A stretch of DNA of 41,249 nt, from contig JAUSAG010000016.1 of the NCBI GenBank assembly GCA_030652995.1, positions 1 to 41,249 on the forward strand. The letters are read 5' to 3'. The notes under the pieces are model-generated. The model had not been told where the DNA came from. It searched no databases and saw nothing but the letters and a program-made list of their open reading frames with translations. The stretch is from Methylotenera sp. (GTDB taxonomy: Bacteria > Pseudomonadota > Gammaproteobacteria > Burkholderiales > Methylophilaceae). A program made the translations under genes and the position numbers. How positions within the stretch are numbered: the first letter of the stretch is position 1; each line of letters opens with the position of its first letter. This document shows, one piece after another, positions 29,783-37,408 of this stretch.

Positions 29783-31154
29783 GACTAATCTCTGTAGATA
29801 AGTTATTCACAGTTTGTTTGGTATTACCCATAATAAAGGGCAATTCCTCATTTTTAAACTGCAATGAGCGTCCATCAACCCCAATTTTTAATGCCTTTTG
29901 AATTAGGTAGTTTTTATTTGCGAGATGAATGTCTTCAGGCACGCGCTGACCATTAGCCAAGTAATAAAGCTTGAGCTTTCCTCTCACAATTACATCCAAC
30001 ACACCGCCAATAGTCACAGCTTCATCCAGTTTCGTGATGATAGCGCCATCTAGACCTTTGCCTTTGTACGCCCTAATTACATCGGTGAGCGTTTCACCCG
30101 TACTGGTGGCGTTTAGGCATAGCAGTTTTTTAATCGGAGCGCTAGTGTTCGACAACATAGCGATCTGCTCTGTTACCATGGTGTCGCGCTGGCTCACGCC
30201 AACGGTGTCGATTAAAATCGTGCGCTTGCTTTTGAGTTCGTTTAGGGCGATTTTAAGGTCTGCTTCATCTTTAACTGCATGCACCATTACGCCAAGAATT
30301 TTACCGTATATTCTGAGCTGTTCATGACCGCCGATACGATACGCATCCGTGGTAATCAGCCCTAGGCTTTCAGTGCCATGTTTCATCACATACCGAGCTG
30401 CAAGCTTGGCCGTTGTTGTGGTTTTACCAACACCAGTCGGGCCAATAAGTGCAAATATCCCGCCTTGGTCTAACATGCCGCTTTCATTTGAAATGCTATC
30501 TAGGTTTTTGCTCAAAATAGACTTAACCCAAGCTAAAGCCTTTGGTTCATCCAGGTTTGCCGGTAGCTTTTCAGATAGCATTCTAGACAGTGCTGCACTA
30601 AAGCCGGCAGACAATAATATGTTTAATAGCTGCGTTTTAGTTGGGTATTGCTGCTGTAAGTTGCTCCAGGCAATGGTCGTGAGCTGAGATTCAAAAACGT
30701 CACGCATACTGCGCATCTCATGCAGAATCTCAGTCATTTTCATGCTGGCATCTAACATAGAAGCCTGCATAAGGCTATCTGGCATGGTTGGTTGAATGCT
30801 GATAGGCGCTGGTTGCGCTACATGTATTTGCGGTACTGGTATTTCAGGATATGTCATTGTTGGCGCAAACGGCTGCGCTTGGTTACTATGAAATCCCTCA
30901 ATCTTTTTATTGATAACGGAGATTATCGCAGACGGATTATCGTTGCCAAAACCCTCGGTGTGGCTACGATACGAAGCTTCCACCATAGCTGCATTGTCAA
31001 CAATCGCATCCAGATCCTCTTCTTTAAGCGCGGTAATCTTGTTCCCACCCTCAACTATACGGTTGGATAAGATAATGGCATCCTCACCCAGCTCCAAGCG
31101 CACCTGCTTGAGGGCCTCACGAGAGTTAATGCCAAAAAATTGCTTGATATTCAT
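29775..31154 (-). CDS. flhF: Flagellar biosynthesis GTPase FlhF
   Basis: A 459-residue SRP-type GTPase that sets the polar site of flagellum assembly. The N-terminal FlhF signature MNIKQFFGINSREALKQVR is followed by a proline-rich B domain (about 85-130), an N-like domain, and a G domain with GPTGVGKTTTTAKLA (238-252), DTVGVSQRD and TKLDEA. All GTPase motifs are present. It is co-transcribed between flhD (12-base gap) and flhG (8-base overlap). The normal neighbours flhA and fliA are not in the window. Confidence 0.95.
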   Translation of the reverse strand: MNIKQFFGINSREALKQVRLELGEDAIILSNRIVEGGNKITALKEEDLDAIVDNAAMVEASYRSHTEGFGNDNPSAIISVINKKIEGFHSNQAQPFAPTMTYPEIPVPQIHVAQPAPISIQPTMPDSLMQASMLDASMKMTEILHEMRSMRDVFESQLTTIAWSNLQQQYPTKTQLLNILLSAGFSAALSRMLSEKLPANLDEPKALAWVKSILSKNLDSISNESGMLDQGGIFALIGPTGVGKTTTTAKLAARYVMKHGTESLGLITTDAYRIGGHEQLRIYGKILGVMVHAVKDEADLKIALNELKSKRTILIDTVGVSQRDTMVTEQIAMLSNTSAPIKKLLCLNATSTGETLTDVIRAYKGKGLDGAIITKLDEAVTIGGVLDVIVRGKLKLYYLANGQRVPEDIHLANKNYLIQKALKIGVDGRSLQFKNEELPFIMGNTKQTVNNLSTEISRG

Positions 31155-31166
31155 ACTAAATCTAAC

Positions 31167-31484
31167 TTAAGTGATTTCTTCAGCAGATTGACTTGCTAAA
31201 AGAATAGAGGTGTGTAAATGCGCCTGCTGGCGCTCTTTTGAATAATTGGTCAGCATGCCAAGCACCGCGCTGTCATCAAAACGAAAGCGGGTAAGCATCA
31301 TATTGGTACTGCTGAGCTTTACCACCTGAACGTTACTTAAGCTATCCAGCAAATCCGCAATTTCTTTACTCACACCCAGCAGGAACATTGCGGTCGCTTT
31401 ATCTGCGCTAATCAGCTGCTTCGCCATCATCAAATAGTTGAGATTTGCATCTTTTATTTCAGACATCATATCTTTTACATTCAT
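31167..31484 (-). CDS. flhD: FlhD-like flagellar transcriptional regulator
   Basis: A 105-residue helical protein. DANLNYLMMAKQLISADKATAMFLLG closely follows the FlhD sequence around the dimer interface, and VVKLSSTNMMLTRFRFDD matches the FlhD region KLAETN..CHFRFD. The C-terminal HTSILLASQ matches the family IHTGIMLS. FlhD works with FlhC as FlhD4C2, the class I activator of flagellar genes. No flhC is present next to it. ATG 31484 has AGGAAGT upstream, so the longer frame to 31529 is not used. Confidence 0.8.
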   Translation of the reverse strand: MNVKDMMSEIKDANLNYLMMAKQLISADKATAMFLLGVSKEIADLLDSLSNVQVVKLSSTNMMLTRFRFDDSAVLGMLTNYSKERQQAHLHTSILLASQSAEEIT

Positions 31485-31547
31485 TTTACTTCCTAATTCA
31501 TTGTTTCTATTAAAAAAACAGTGTTGCAATTGGGTTTGTGCAATGTA

Positions 31548-31610
31548 ACGCTTAAAGCGTGATCAACCAATGGGTCGTTGTCTATTTGCGGTGTAAGAGT
31601 TTGTCTTACA
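31548..31610. promoter_or_regulatory. Palindromes upstream of flhD
   Basis: Two perfect dyads lie 64-126 bases before the flhD start: ACGCTT-A-AAGCGT (31548-31560) and TGTAAGA-GTTTG-TCTTACA (31592-31610). Their spacing and perfection suggest regulator-binding sites controlling the flagellar operon. I do not recognise the binding protein. Confidence 0.4.
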
Positions 31611-31805
31611 TCAATCTTGTGTGACGCTATCAACAATGAGCTGAAGGACTTTTACAGTGGCTCTGGGGTAGATTGCATTCGCATCTTTGCTTAATAGTGT
31701 GATGTGAATTGAAGTTAGATTAAATCATTAAAATCAAGTGGTTATTCTGTTTTTATTTACGCTCAACTGTTGGCGATTAGGGCAAACTCAGTATTTGTGA
31801 AAAAT

Positions 31806-31822
31806 CCGCTAACATTTAGCGG
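31806..31822. terminator. Bidirectional terminator-like hairpin
   Basis: CCGCTAA-CAT-TTAGCGG is a perfect stem. A T-run follows on the plus strand (CTGTTTTT) and on the minus strand (ATTTTTC). It lies about 57 bases after the stop of the small minus-strand frame 31879-32055 and may end its transcript. Confidence 0.65.
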
Positions 31823-31878
31823 CTGTTTTTATCAGATAGCGCGTTGTATCAACAGGCTGGCGGATCAAAGTGTACTTA

Positions 31879-32055
31879 TCACTTTGCTATCAGATTGTTA
31901 TAGGCATGATTAAACTCCTCTTTAAGTTGTGCAAAAAATTCAGCGGGTAAGTTATCGAATTTAGATTTTGCATACACAATCAATAAGCCGATACAAAAAT
32001 TACCCACAATGTTTGCCTGCATTTCTAAAAGCTTTACTGATGCGCTTTCCTTGCC
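31879..32055 (-). pseudogene. Small protein-like reading frame, possible gene remnant or small gene
   Basis: On the minus strand a 58-codon frame with natural-looking composition runs from after a TAA (32056-32058) to TGA (31879-31881). It includes LLEMQANIVGNF and LPAEFFAQLKEEFNHAYN. The only in-frame ATG gives about 47 residues and has no good ribosome-binding site. A terminator-like hairpin follows, and an inverted repeat CAAAGTG/CACTTTG (31866-31886) overlaps the stop. It could be the 3' end of a decayed gene or an unlisted small protein. I do not recognise the family. Confidence 0.35.
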
Positions 32056-32238
32056 TTAATTTTAAAAACGGTAGGACTGATTATGATTAACTATTAAATG
32101 GTTGTGCGTATTGCCTAACTTATTGACTAAAAACATTTTTCAATGTAAATTTAAATTTCTATTAAAAATGCTGAAATACTAGATTTACCCGACGATGCCA
32201 TTAGGCAGCATATAGATGCAAGGCAAACATTTATCACC

Positions 32239-33195
32239 TTGCAACAAGCTAAAACACGCATGCTTGCTTATCGAGGCAGTATGCTGTGGAGAGAAGTTAA
32301 TGGCGTTGAATATCTAGTGAGAACAACGACCAAAGGCGCTCAAACTGGATTGGGTGCTAGGTCGGAACAAACAGAAGCTATCTATAAAAAATTTATGCAA
32401 GGTAAGCAGCAGCAAGAACAATCTTTTGCTAACTTAAAGGTTTCCCTTGAGCGTCACCAAAGACTCAATCGGGCGCTTAGGGTGGGTAGGACGCCAAATG
32501 TGATAATTGATGTTCTTAGTGAGATTGACCGCTCAGGCATGAGCGAGCATTTTACGGTGATTGGTACAAATGCGCTTTATGCCTACGAAACTGCCGCAAG
32601 CGCACGCGTTGAAGAAAAAGTGCTGGCTACCAATGATTTAGACCTGCTTTGGGATAATCGTAAAAAATTAAGTGTGGCCGTTGAAGGTAAATTAAGCATT
32701 GATGGCATGATTGGCTTACTTAGGAAAGTTGACTCATCGTTTACTATTAATCAAAGTCAGTTATATACGGCGGTTAACAGTGATGGCTACGAAGTAGATT
32801 TGATTAGAATAAAAGAGTGCGAATATAAAAGCCCTAATGCTAAAAACAATCCAATCAGACATAGCCAGAATGATGATGATTTTTGGGTGGCGCAAGCGCG
32901 TAATGCTGACTGGCTTTTAAGCGCTCCAAAATTCAAGGAAATGGTGGTTGGCACGAACGGGAAAATGGCTTATATGAACACGGTTGACCCACGTGCCTTT
33001 GTTTTATTTAAGTTATGGATGGCTAAGCAAAAAGACAGGGATTACGGTAAGAGACTAAGGGATGTTACTCAAGCTGAAGTTGTTACTCAAATCATCAATG
33101 AGAGATTGCCTCAGCTCGCATTTGAGGATATAAAAATATTTCCTACGTCAGTAACAGATATGCTTGTGGAAGATAAAAAACTACTGGGGGTCTAA
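32239..33195 (+). CDS. GSU2403-type nucleotidyltransferase-fold protein, N-terminus apparently frameshifted
   Basis: The 318-residue frame begins at TTG 32239, but protein-like codons continue upstream in the same frame (LDLPDDAIRQHIDARQTF, from about 32179) with no usable start. An ATG at 32168 reads M-L-K and then hits TAG. One extra A in the A-run at 32174-32176 would join it to LDLPDD. The core has GTNALYAYE, TNDLDLLWD and YEVDLIR, consistent with a nucleotidyltransferase fold with the acidic DLD pair. Family members are uncharacterised. The gene may be inactive, start weakly at TTG, or contain a sequencing error. Confidence 0.65.
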   Translation: MQQAKTRMLAYRGSMLWREVNGVEYLVRTTTKGAQTGLGARSEQTEAIYKKFMQGKQQQEQSFANLKVSLERHQRLNRALRVGRTPNVIIDVLSEIDRSGMSEHFTVIGTNALYAYETAASARVEEKVLATNDLDLLWDNRKKLSVAVEGKLSIDGMIGLLRKVDSSFTINQSQLYTAVNSDGYEVDLIRIKECEYKSPNAKNNPIRHSQNDDDFWVAQARNADWLLSAPKFKEMVVGTNGKMAYMNTVDPRAFVLFKLWMAKQKDRDYGKRLRDVTQAEVVTQIINERLPQLAFEDIKIFPTSVTDMLVEDKKLLGV

Positions 33196-33296
33196 ATTAA
33201 CTAGATTTATCGAGTGCGATTGTTAGCTTTTTGGTTAATTATTTCTTCTAAATCTTCGGTTAGATCTTTTAGCTCAGTCGCCAAGTCGGAGAGTAT

Positions 33297-34991
33297 TTAG
33301 AGCATATAAGCTTCCGTAGCGTAGCGTCGGATCATCCTATGAGTATTAAATACAGAGGCATTTCTACCGATGCTACCCTTCATCAGGGCAATCCAGCCCG
33401 CACGGTCGGTATAATAGAGCGGTAGTACAATGTTTTCTAGCTTGCTGTAAAAGTCTTGCACGTCGTTGCTTTCATTCCCCACAATTGAATTGCCGACTGC
33501 CCAGCCCGTAACGCCTTCGATGCAGCCTTCTAGCCACCAGCCGTCAAGTACGCTCAGACTGGGTACGCCGTTGAAAGCTGCTTTCATGCCGCTGGTGCCA
33601 GAAGCTTCAAGTGGTCGTAACGGTGTATTTAGCCAGACATCTACACCTGACACCAGTTCAAGCGCAAGATTCATGTTATATCCGGGCATGTAAACTACCG
33701 AAATGTCATCTGATAGTTCACGTAGATGGTCATGTAAAATCTTGATCAGTTGTTTACCATTGGTATCATAAGGATGCGCCTTACCTGCCATCACCAGCTG
33801 GAAAGGTTGTTTTTTTGCGATACTACGCAAACGTTCAAGATCAGTAAAAATTAAGTCTGGGCGTTTATAGGCCGTCATGCGACGGGCGAAGCCGAATGTA
33901 GGTAGTGTTGGGTCGAGCGTTTTCCCAGTCGTTTCTTTCACGCGGTCTAGCAGTTGTTGCTTGGCGTTTTTATGTGCATCCCAGATTGCATTATCCGCAA
34001 CCTGATCAATACGAACTAATTGTTCTGGTTCATGGCGCCATCCAGGCATGTGGTTATCGTAAAGCGTAGCAAAAAACTCACTTGTCCAAGTGTGAGGATG
34101 CACGCCATTTGTAATGGCATGTACATGGTAGCCGGGAAACATGCGCTGTGATACTTCAGCATGGCATTTGGCAACACCATTCACGTAGTCTGAAAGATTC
34201 AGTGCCAGACGCGTCATATTCAGGGTATCATCCCCCGCCAGTTTACGCACCTCTCGTAAATCCATAAATTCACCATCTGCAATGCGATTAACCATGGCAT
34301 AGTCGAATTTGTCCTGCCCTGCTTCTACTGGTGTGTGTGTAGTGAAAATACACTTTGACCGGACCACTGGTAAGTCATACAGTGCTTCACCAGGCCGCAG
34401 ATCACGCTGATGGTAAGAGTGTCGATGAAGCAGTTCCATTCCCAATAGTGCCGAATGCCCTTCATTCATGTGGTGCTTTGTAATTTCGAACCCCAATGCT
34501 TGTAGCATTCTTATGCCACCGACTCCTAAAACAATCTCTTGTTTGAGCCGGTACGCTGCATCATGACCATAGAGGAAATGGGTTATTTCTCGATCTTCAA
34601 CGTTGTTTTCTGGCAGGTCAGTGTCTAACATGATTACCGGCACTTCAGCACCACCTAACCCTTTGATTGGATATAACCATGCGCCAATCCAAACCGTGCG
34701 GCGCTCGATTTGTACAGAAACTTTCGCACATACAGGTTTTGCATGGTCTGAGGGCTCCCAGGTTTGAGGTGCTTCAATCTGTCTGCCGATACTGTCAATT
34801 TTTTGATCAAAATATCCTGCGCGGCTGACCAGCGTTACCCCTACCATGTGTAATGCCAAATCAGCTGCGGAGCGCAGAGTGTCTCCAGCCAGAACCCCAA
34901 GTCCGCCTGCATAAGTTGGAATATCAGATGCCAAAGCAATCTCCATAGAGAAGTAAGCAATACGAGGTGATCTTGTGAATTCGTGTAACAT
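33297..34991 (-). CDS. Short-type alpha-glucan phosphorylase (GT35)
   Basis: A 564-residue protein that releases glucose 1-phosphate from glycogen or maltodextrin. It begins RIAYFSMEIALASDIPTYAGGLGVLAGD. PLP is bound at K470 in EASGTSGMKAAFNG, and HMNEGHSALLG and NGVHPHTWTS are also typical. The N-terminal regulatory part of the classic ~800-residue enzymes is absent, as in compact bacterial forms. It lies 87 bases after the pyruvate kinase-like gene on the same strand, linking glycogen breakdown to lower glycolysis. A coding-like tail follows the stop (see findings). Confidence 0.92.
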   Translation of the reverse strand: MLHEFTRSPRIAYFSMEIALASDIPTYAGGLGVLAGDTLRSAADLALHMVGVTLVSRAGYFDQKIDSIGRQIEAPQTWEPSDHAKPVCAKVSVQIERRTVWIGAWLYPIKGLGGAEVPVIMLDTDLPENNVEDREITHFLYGHDAAYRLKQEIVLGVGGIRMLQALGFEITKHHMNEGHSALLGMELLHRHSYHQRDLRPGEALYDLPVVRSKCIFTTHTPVEAGQDKFDYAMVNRIADGEFMDLREVRKLAGDDTLNMTRLALNLSDYVNGVAKCHAEVSQRMFPGYHVHAITNGVHPHTWTSEFFATLYDNHMPGWRHEPEQLVRIDQVADNAIWDAHKNAKQQLLDRVKETTGKTLDPTLPTFGFARRMTAYKRPDLIFTDLERLRSIAKKQPFQLVMAGKAHPYDTNGKQLIKILHDHLRELSDDISVVYMPGYNMNLALELVSGVDVWLNTPLRPLEASGTSGMKAAFNGVPSLSVLDGWWLEGCIEGVTGWAVGNSIVGNESNDVQDFYSKLENIVLPLYYTDRAGWIALMKGSIGRNASVFNTHRMIRRYATEAYML

Positions 34992-35078
34992 AAACTTCCT
35001 AATGGATAATTAATTTTTTGTTTCTCAAAGAATCTAGTGGTTAGCGGTTTAGTAACGCACTTGATTGTTTGAACTGCA

Positions 35079-36980
35079 TTACCAGTGTAAACGCCGCAAC
35101 TTAGCGCTCTTTTTACTCTGATGTGCTTGCATTCGCTTAAGAATATCATCCAGCATCTGAATAGCCTCCAGGATATGTGGTCCTTTGTTTAGCATTACAC
35201 ACTCAGCACGTGCTCCCATTGCGGCATCACTAATCTCGGCGCGGCTTGGCTTGCCATTTTTAGCCAGACCTTCCAGCACTTGCGTTGCCCAGATTAAGGG
35301 TAGATGAGCAGCCTCGGCTAGCCACATAATTTCTTCCTGTAACTCTGCCAGTCTTTCATAGCCACATTCCACAGCTAAATCGCCACGTGCAACCATGACG
35401 CCTACATTCGGTGAACGTAACAAGGATAAAAGTAATTCGGGCAAGTGTTCGAAGGCAGCGCGGGTTTCAACTTTTAACACAACGCCTAATTGATCTGCAT
35501 TTAAGTTTTTTAGATGGCGCTGCAATAATTCTATATCTGATGCACTATGGGAGAATGAAAGCCCCACCATGTCTGCATGGTGTACAACGAACTCCAGATT
35601 ATAGATATCCAGATCAGTCAAGCCATGAAGATCAAGCTCACTATCTGGAAGGTTAATGCCCTTGTCGGATAATAATTTTTCACCACTATCGCGTGCTTGA
35701 GTAATTTCAATCAAAAGTTCATCAGTATCGGCGCTTCTGATAACGCCTCCGATACGACCGTCATCAAATAGGATGCGTTCACCAGGTTTGACCATGGTAA
35801 AAACTTCCGGCATGGAACAAGAAATACTGGCTGAGCGCAACAAGTGACCATTTTCGTCGTATTGTGCAGGGGATCCCGGGATTGGCTTGCTAGTTAGAAC
35901 TAGGTTGTCACCGCGATATAGACGAATCAACGCTGGAGATTGTGGTAAGGTTCCAACTCTTCCTACGTCATGAGTTTGATTATTACCTAGTTTGCGGGCT
36001 ATTTTCGATTTAGGTTTGCTTAAGTGTAACCTAGTGCCTGAACTGAGGTATGCGGTATGATTGCATTCGGCCCAAAAGCCTTTATTTACTTTTTCGGTTA
36101 ATTGCAATTTTCGCTCAGCGCCTCTGGAGTCTATAAACTTTATCAGATCACCTTTCTTGGCTAGTGCCAACCAATCCCCTTTAATAGGGAGGCATGCATC
36201 AGCTGAAGCAGGGCAGGAACGATGATTTTTCTCGTGATGTAGCCATATTCGCGCAGGCGTTACTATCTGACCATGAATGTTGCGCAGGGGTCGCCACTTT
36301 AGTACTGCCGCACCGAGAGCGATGTTCCCTGTGCGTAATTTCGGGCCGCCAAGATCCATCAGTATTCTGCAGTGCCGCCCTGTTTCACGACGTGCATGTC
36401 TAAGTTTTTCAATAATGCGTAACCAAACTTCTTGGTCATCATGAGCGCAATTGATTCTTGCGCAATCCATTCCTGCTATCAACATATCTTTGATGAGCAT
36501 ATAGTCGTCAGCGGCATCAGCTGGCAAAGTGACCATAATCCGCGCCTGCCGTTCTGCAGGAAGCTTACCGAGCAGGTTTTTCGCGTTGTTTTGTAACAAT
36601 GAAAAACCAGATGCTGGCCATTTGACCCTAGCGCTATTGCTATCAGACTGCATTTTAATGGCGTGCTGCAGTAGTGTGATGATGGCTTGCAGATTAGGTA
36701 ATACATGAGATTCTGCACGCCCTAATGAGGAAAGTCCGACTGCTGCTAATTTTTCCTGAAGAGGGCGTATATCTAGGCGACGCAAGCCAAGGTAATGAAT
36801 CAGATTGGTAGCACCTGTCTGGTGTTGTGCATTTACCAGTTGCAGGATGTTGGTGAATTCTTTTTCTGTCCTTATCAAGTTGTCACGCAATTCGATAAGT
36901 TCACCTAACAGCAGTGAATAGGCTGTTGTTTCTTCATCGGCAAATGCATGCTTCAATTTAAGCATGTCATGTTTTTTCAT
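35079..36980 (-). CDS. Atypical pyruvate kinase family protein
   Basis: A 633-residue protein. After an N-terminal extension of about 165 residues comes the barrel domain with ARINCAHDD (R73/N75 equivalents of muscle enzyme), MDLGGPKLRTG, KVETRAAFEHL (catalytic-lysine position), VMVARGDLAVE and WATQVLEGLAKNGKPSRAE. The B domain is about twice normal length. The C-terminal allosteric domain is absent, since the protein ends soon after the ATQ helix. Potassium ligands S77 and T114 are A and L, and E117 is K, the substitution known from potassium-independent enzymes. Pyruvate kinase activity is likely but not certain. It is first in an operon with glucan phosphorylase. Confidence 0.8.
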   Translation of the reverse strand: MKKHDMLKLKHAFADEETTAYSLLLGELIELRDNLIRTEKEFTNILQLVNAQHQTGATNLIHYLGLRRLDIRPLQEKLAAVGLSSLGRAESHVLPNLQAIITLLQHAIKMQSDSNSARVKWPASGFSLLQNNAKNLLGKLPAERQARIMVTLPADAADDYMLIKDMLIAGMDCARINCAHDDQEVWLRIIEKLRHARRETGRHCRILMDLGGPKLRTGNIALGAAVLKWRPLRNIHGQIVTPARIWLHHEKNHRSCPASADACLPIKGDWLALAKKGDLIKFIDSRGAERKLQLTEKVNKGFWAECNHTAYLSSGTRLHLSKPKSKIARKLGNNQTHDVGRVGTLPQSPALIRLYRGDNLVLTSKPIPGSPAQYDENGHLLRSASISCSMPEVFTMVKPGERILFDDGRIGGVIRSADTDELLIEITQARDSGEKLLSDKGINLPDSELDLHGLTDLDIYNLEFVVHHADMVGLSFSHSASDIELLQRHLKNLNADQLGVVLKVETRAAFEHLPELLLSLLRSPNVGVMVARGDLAVECGYERLAELQEEIMWLAEAAHLPLIWATQVLEGLAKNGKPSRAEISDAAMGARAECVMLNKGPHILEAIQMLDDILKRMQAHQSKKSAKLRRLHW

Positions 36981-37156
36981 TTCGCTATATTTACAATTTA
37001 ACTTTTAACTATTTAATTATGAACGCTTTTAGTGAAGAAAATATGACAGTCTTAAATCTCATGGTAAGTTAAAGTCATAAATATGTAACACATTAAAAAA
37101 TTTGGCGCTCTATACTATATGTTGGTTAAAAATTAATTTTAAAAAAAGGAAGCTTG

Positions 37157-37390
37157 ATGAAAATAAAATCAGCCAATAATGAATATCTGGAAAAAGTAGC
37201 AAAGTTAACTGAAGAGGAAGGTGAGCGCCTGTTGTCCAGAATGCGAGGCAAGCTAACGCGTAGATTTGAAGATGAAAAGCTTAGTCGGGTTGAGGCTATT
37301 GCAATTCAGCTTGAACTGGATGATGAGCAGTTAACGGAATGGCGTCAAAGAATGCACGAAATTAAAGCAAGAGATAAAAGCAAAAAGTAG
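37157..37390 (+). CDS. Small charged helical protein of unknown function
   Basis: A 77-residue soluble protein, rich in K, E and R with no cysteine, membrane or signal segment. It is predicted helical (KLTEEEGERLLSRMRGKLTRRFEDEKL) with a basic C-terminus (KARDKSKK). ATG 37157 has AAGGAAG upstream and is preferred to TTG 37154. It is divergent from the pyruvate kinase-like gene and convergent with the CHAD gene. I do not recognise a named family; the composition resembles nucleic-acid or partner-binding small proteins. Confidence 0.75.
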   Translation: MKIKSANNEYLEKVAKLTEEEGERLLSRMRGKLTRRFEDEKLSRVEAIAIQLELDDEQLTEWRQRMHEIKARDKSKK

Positions 37391-37408
37391 ACAATTTCTT
37401 CATAGAGT

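Larger units (their letters stand above)
31485..32238. other. Gene-poor 750-base stretch between flhD and the nucleotidyltransferase-like gene
   Basis: No full-length gene is seen. It holds the palindromes upstream of flhD, a terminator hairpin, the small minus-strand frame and, at its right end (32167-32238), the untranslated or frameshifted N-terminal codons of the next gene. It is AT-rich and looks like a decaying interval. Confidence 0.6.

Noticed and set aside
31485-31529. Longer start for flhD
   Set aside because: The added residues have no FlhD similarity and ATG 31484 has a good ribosome-binding site.
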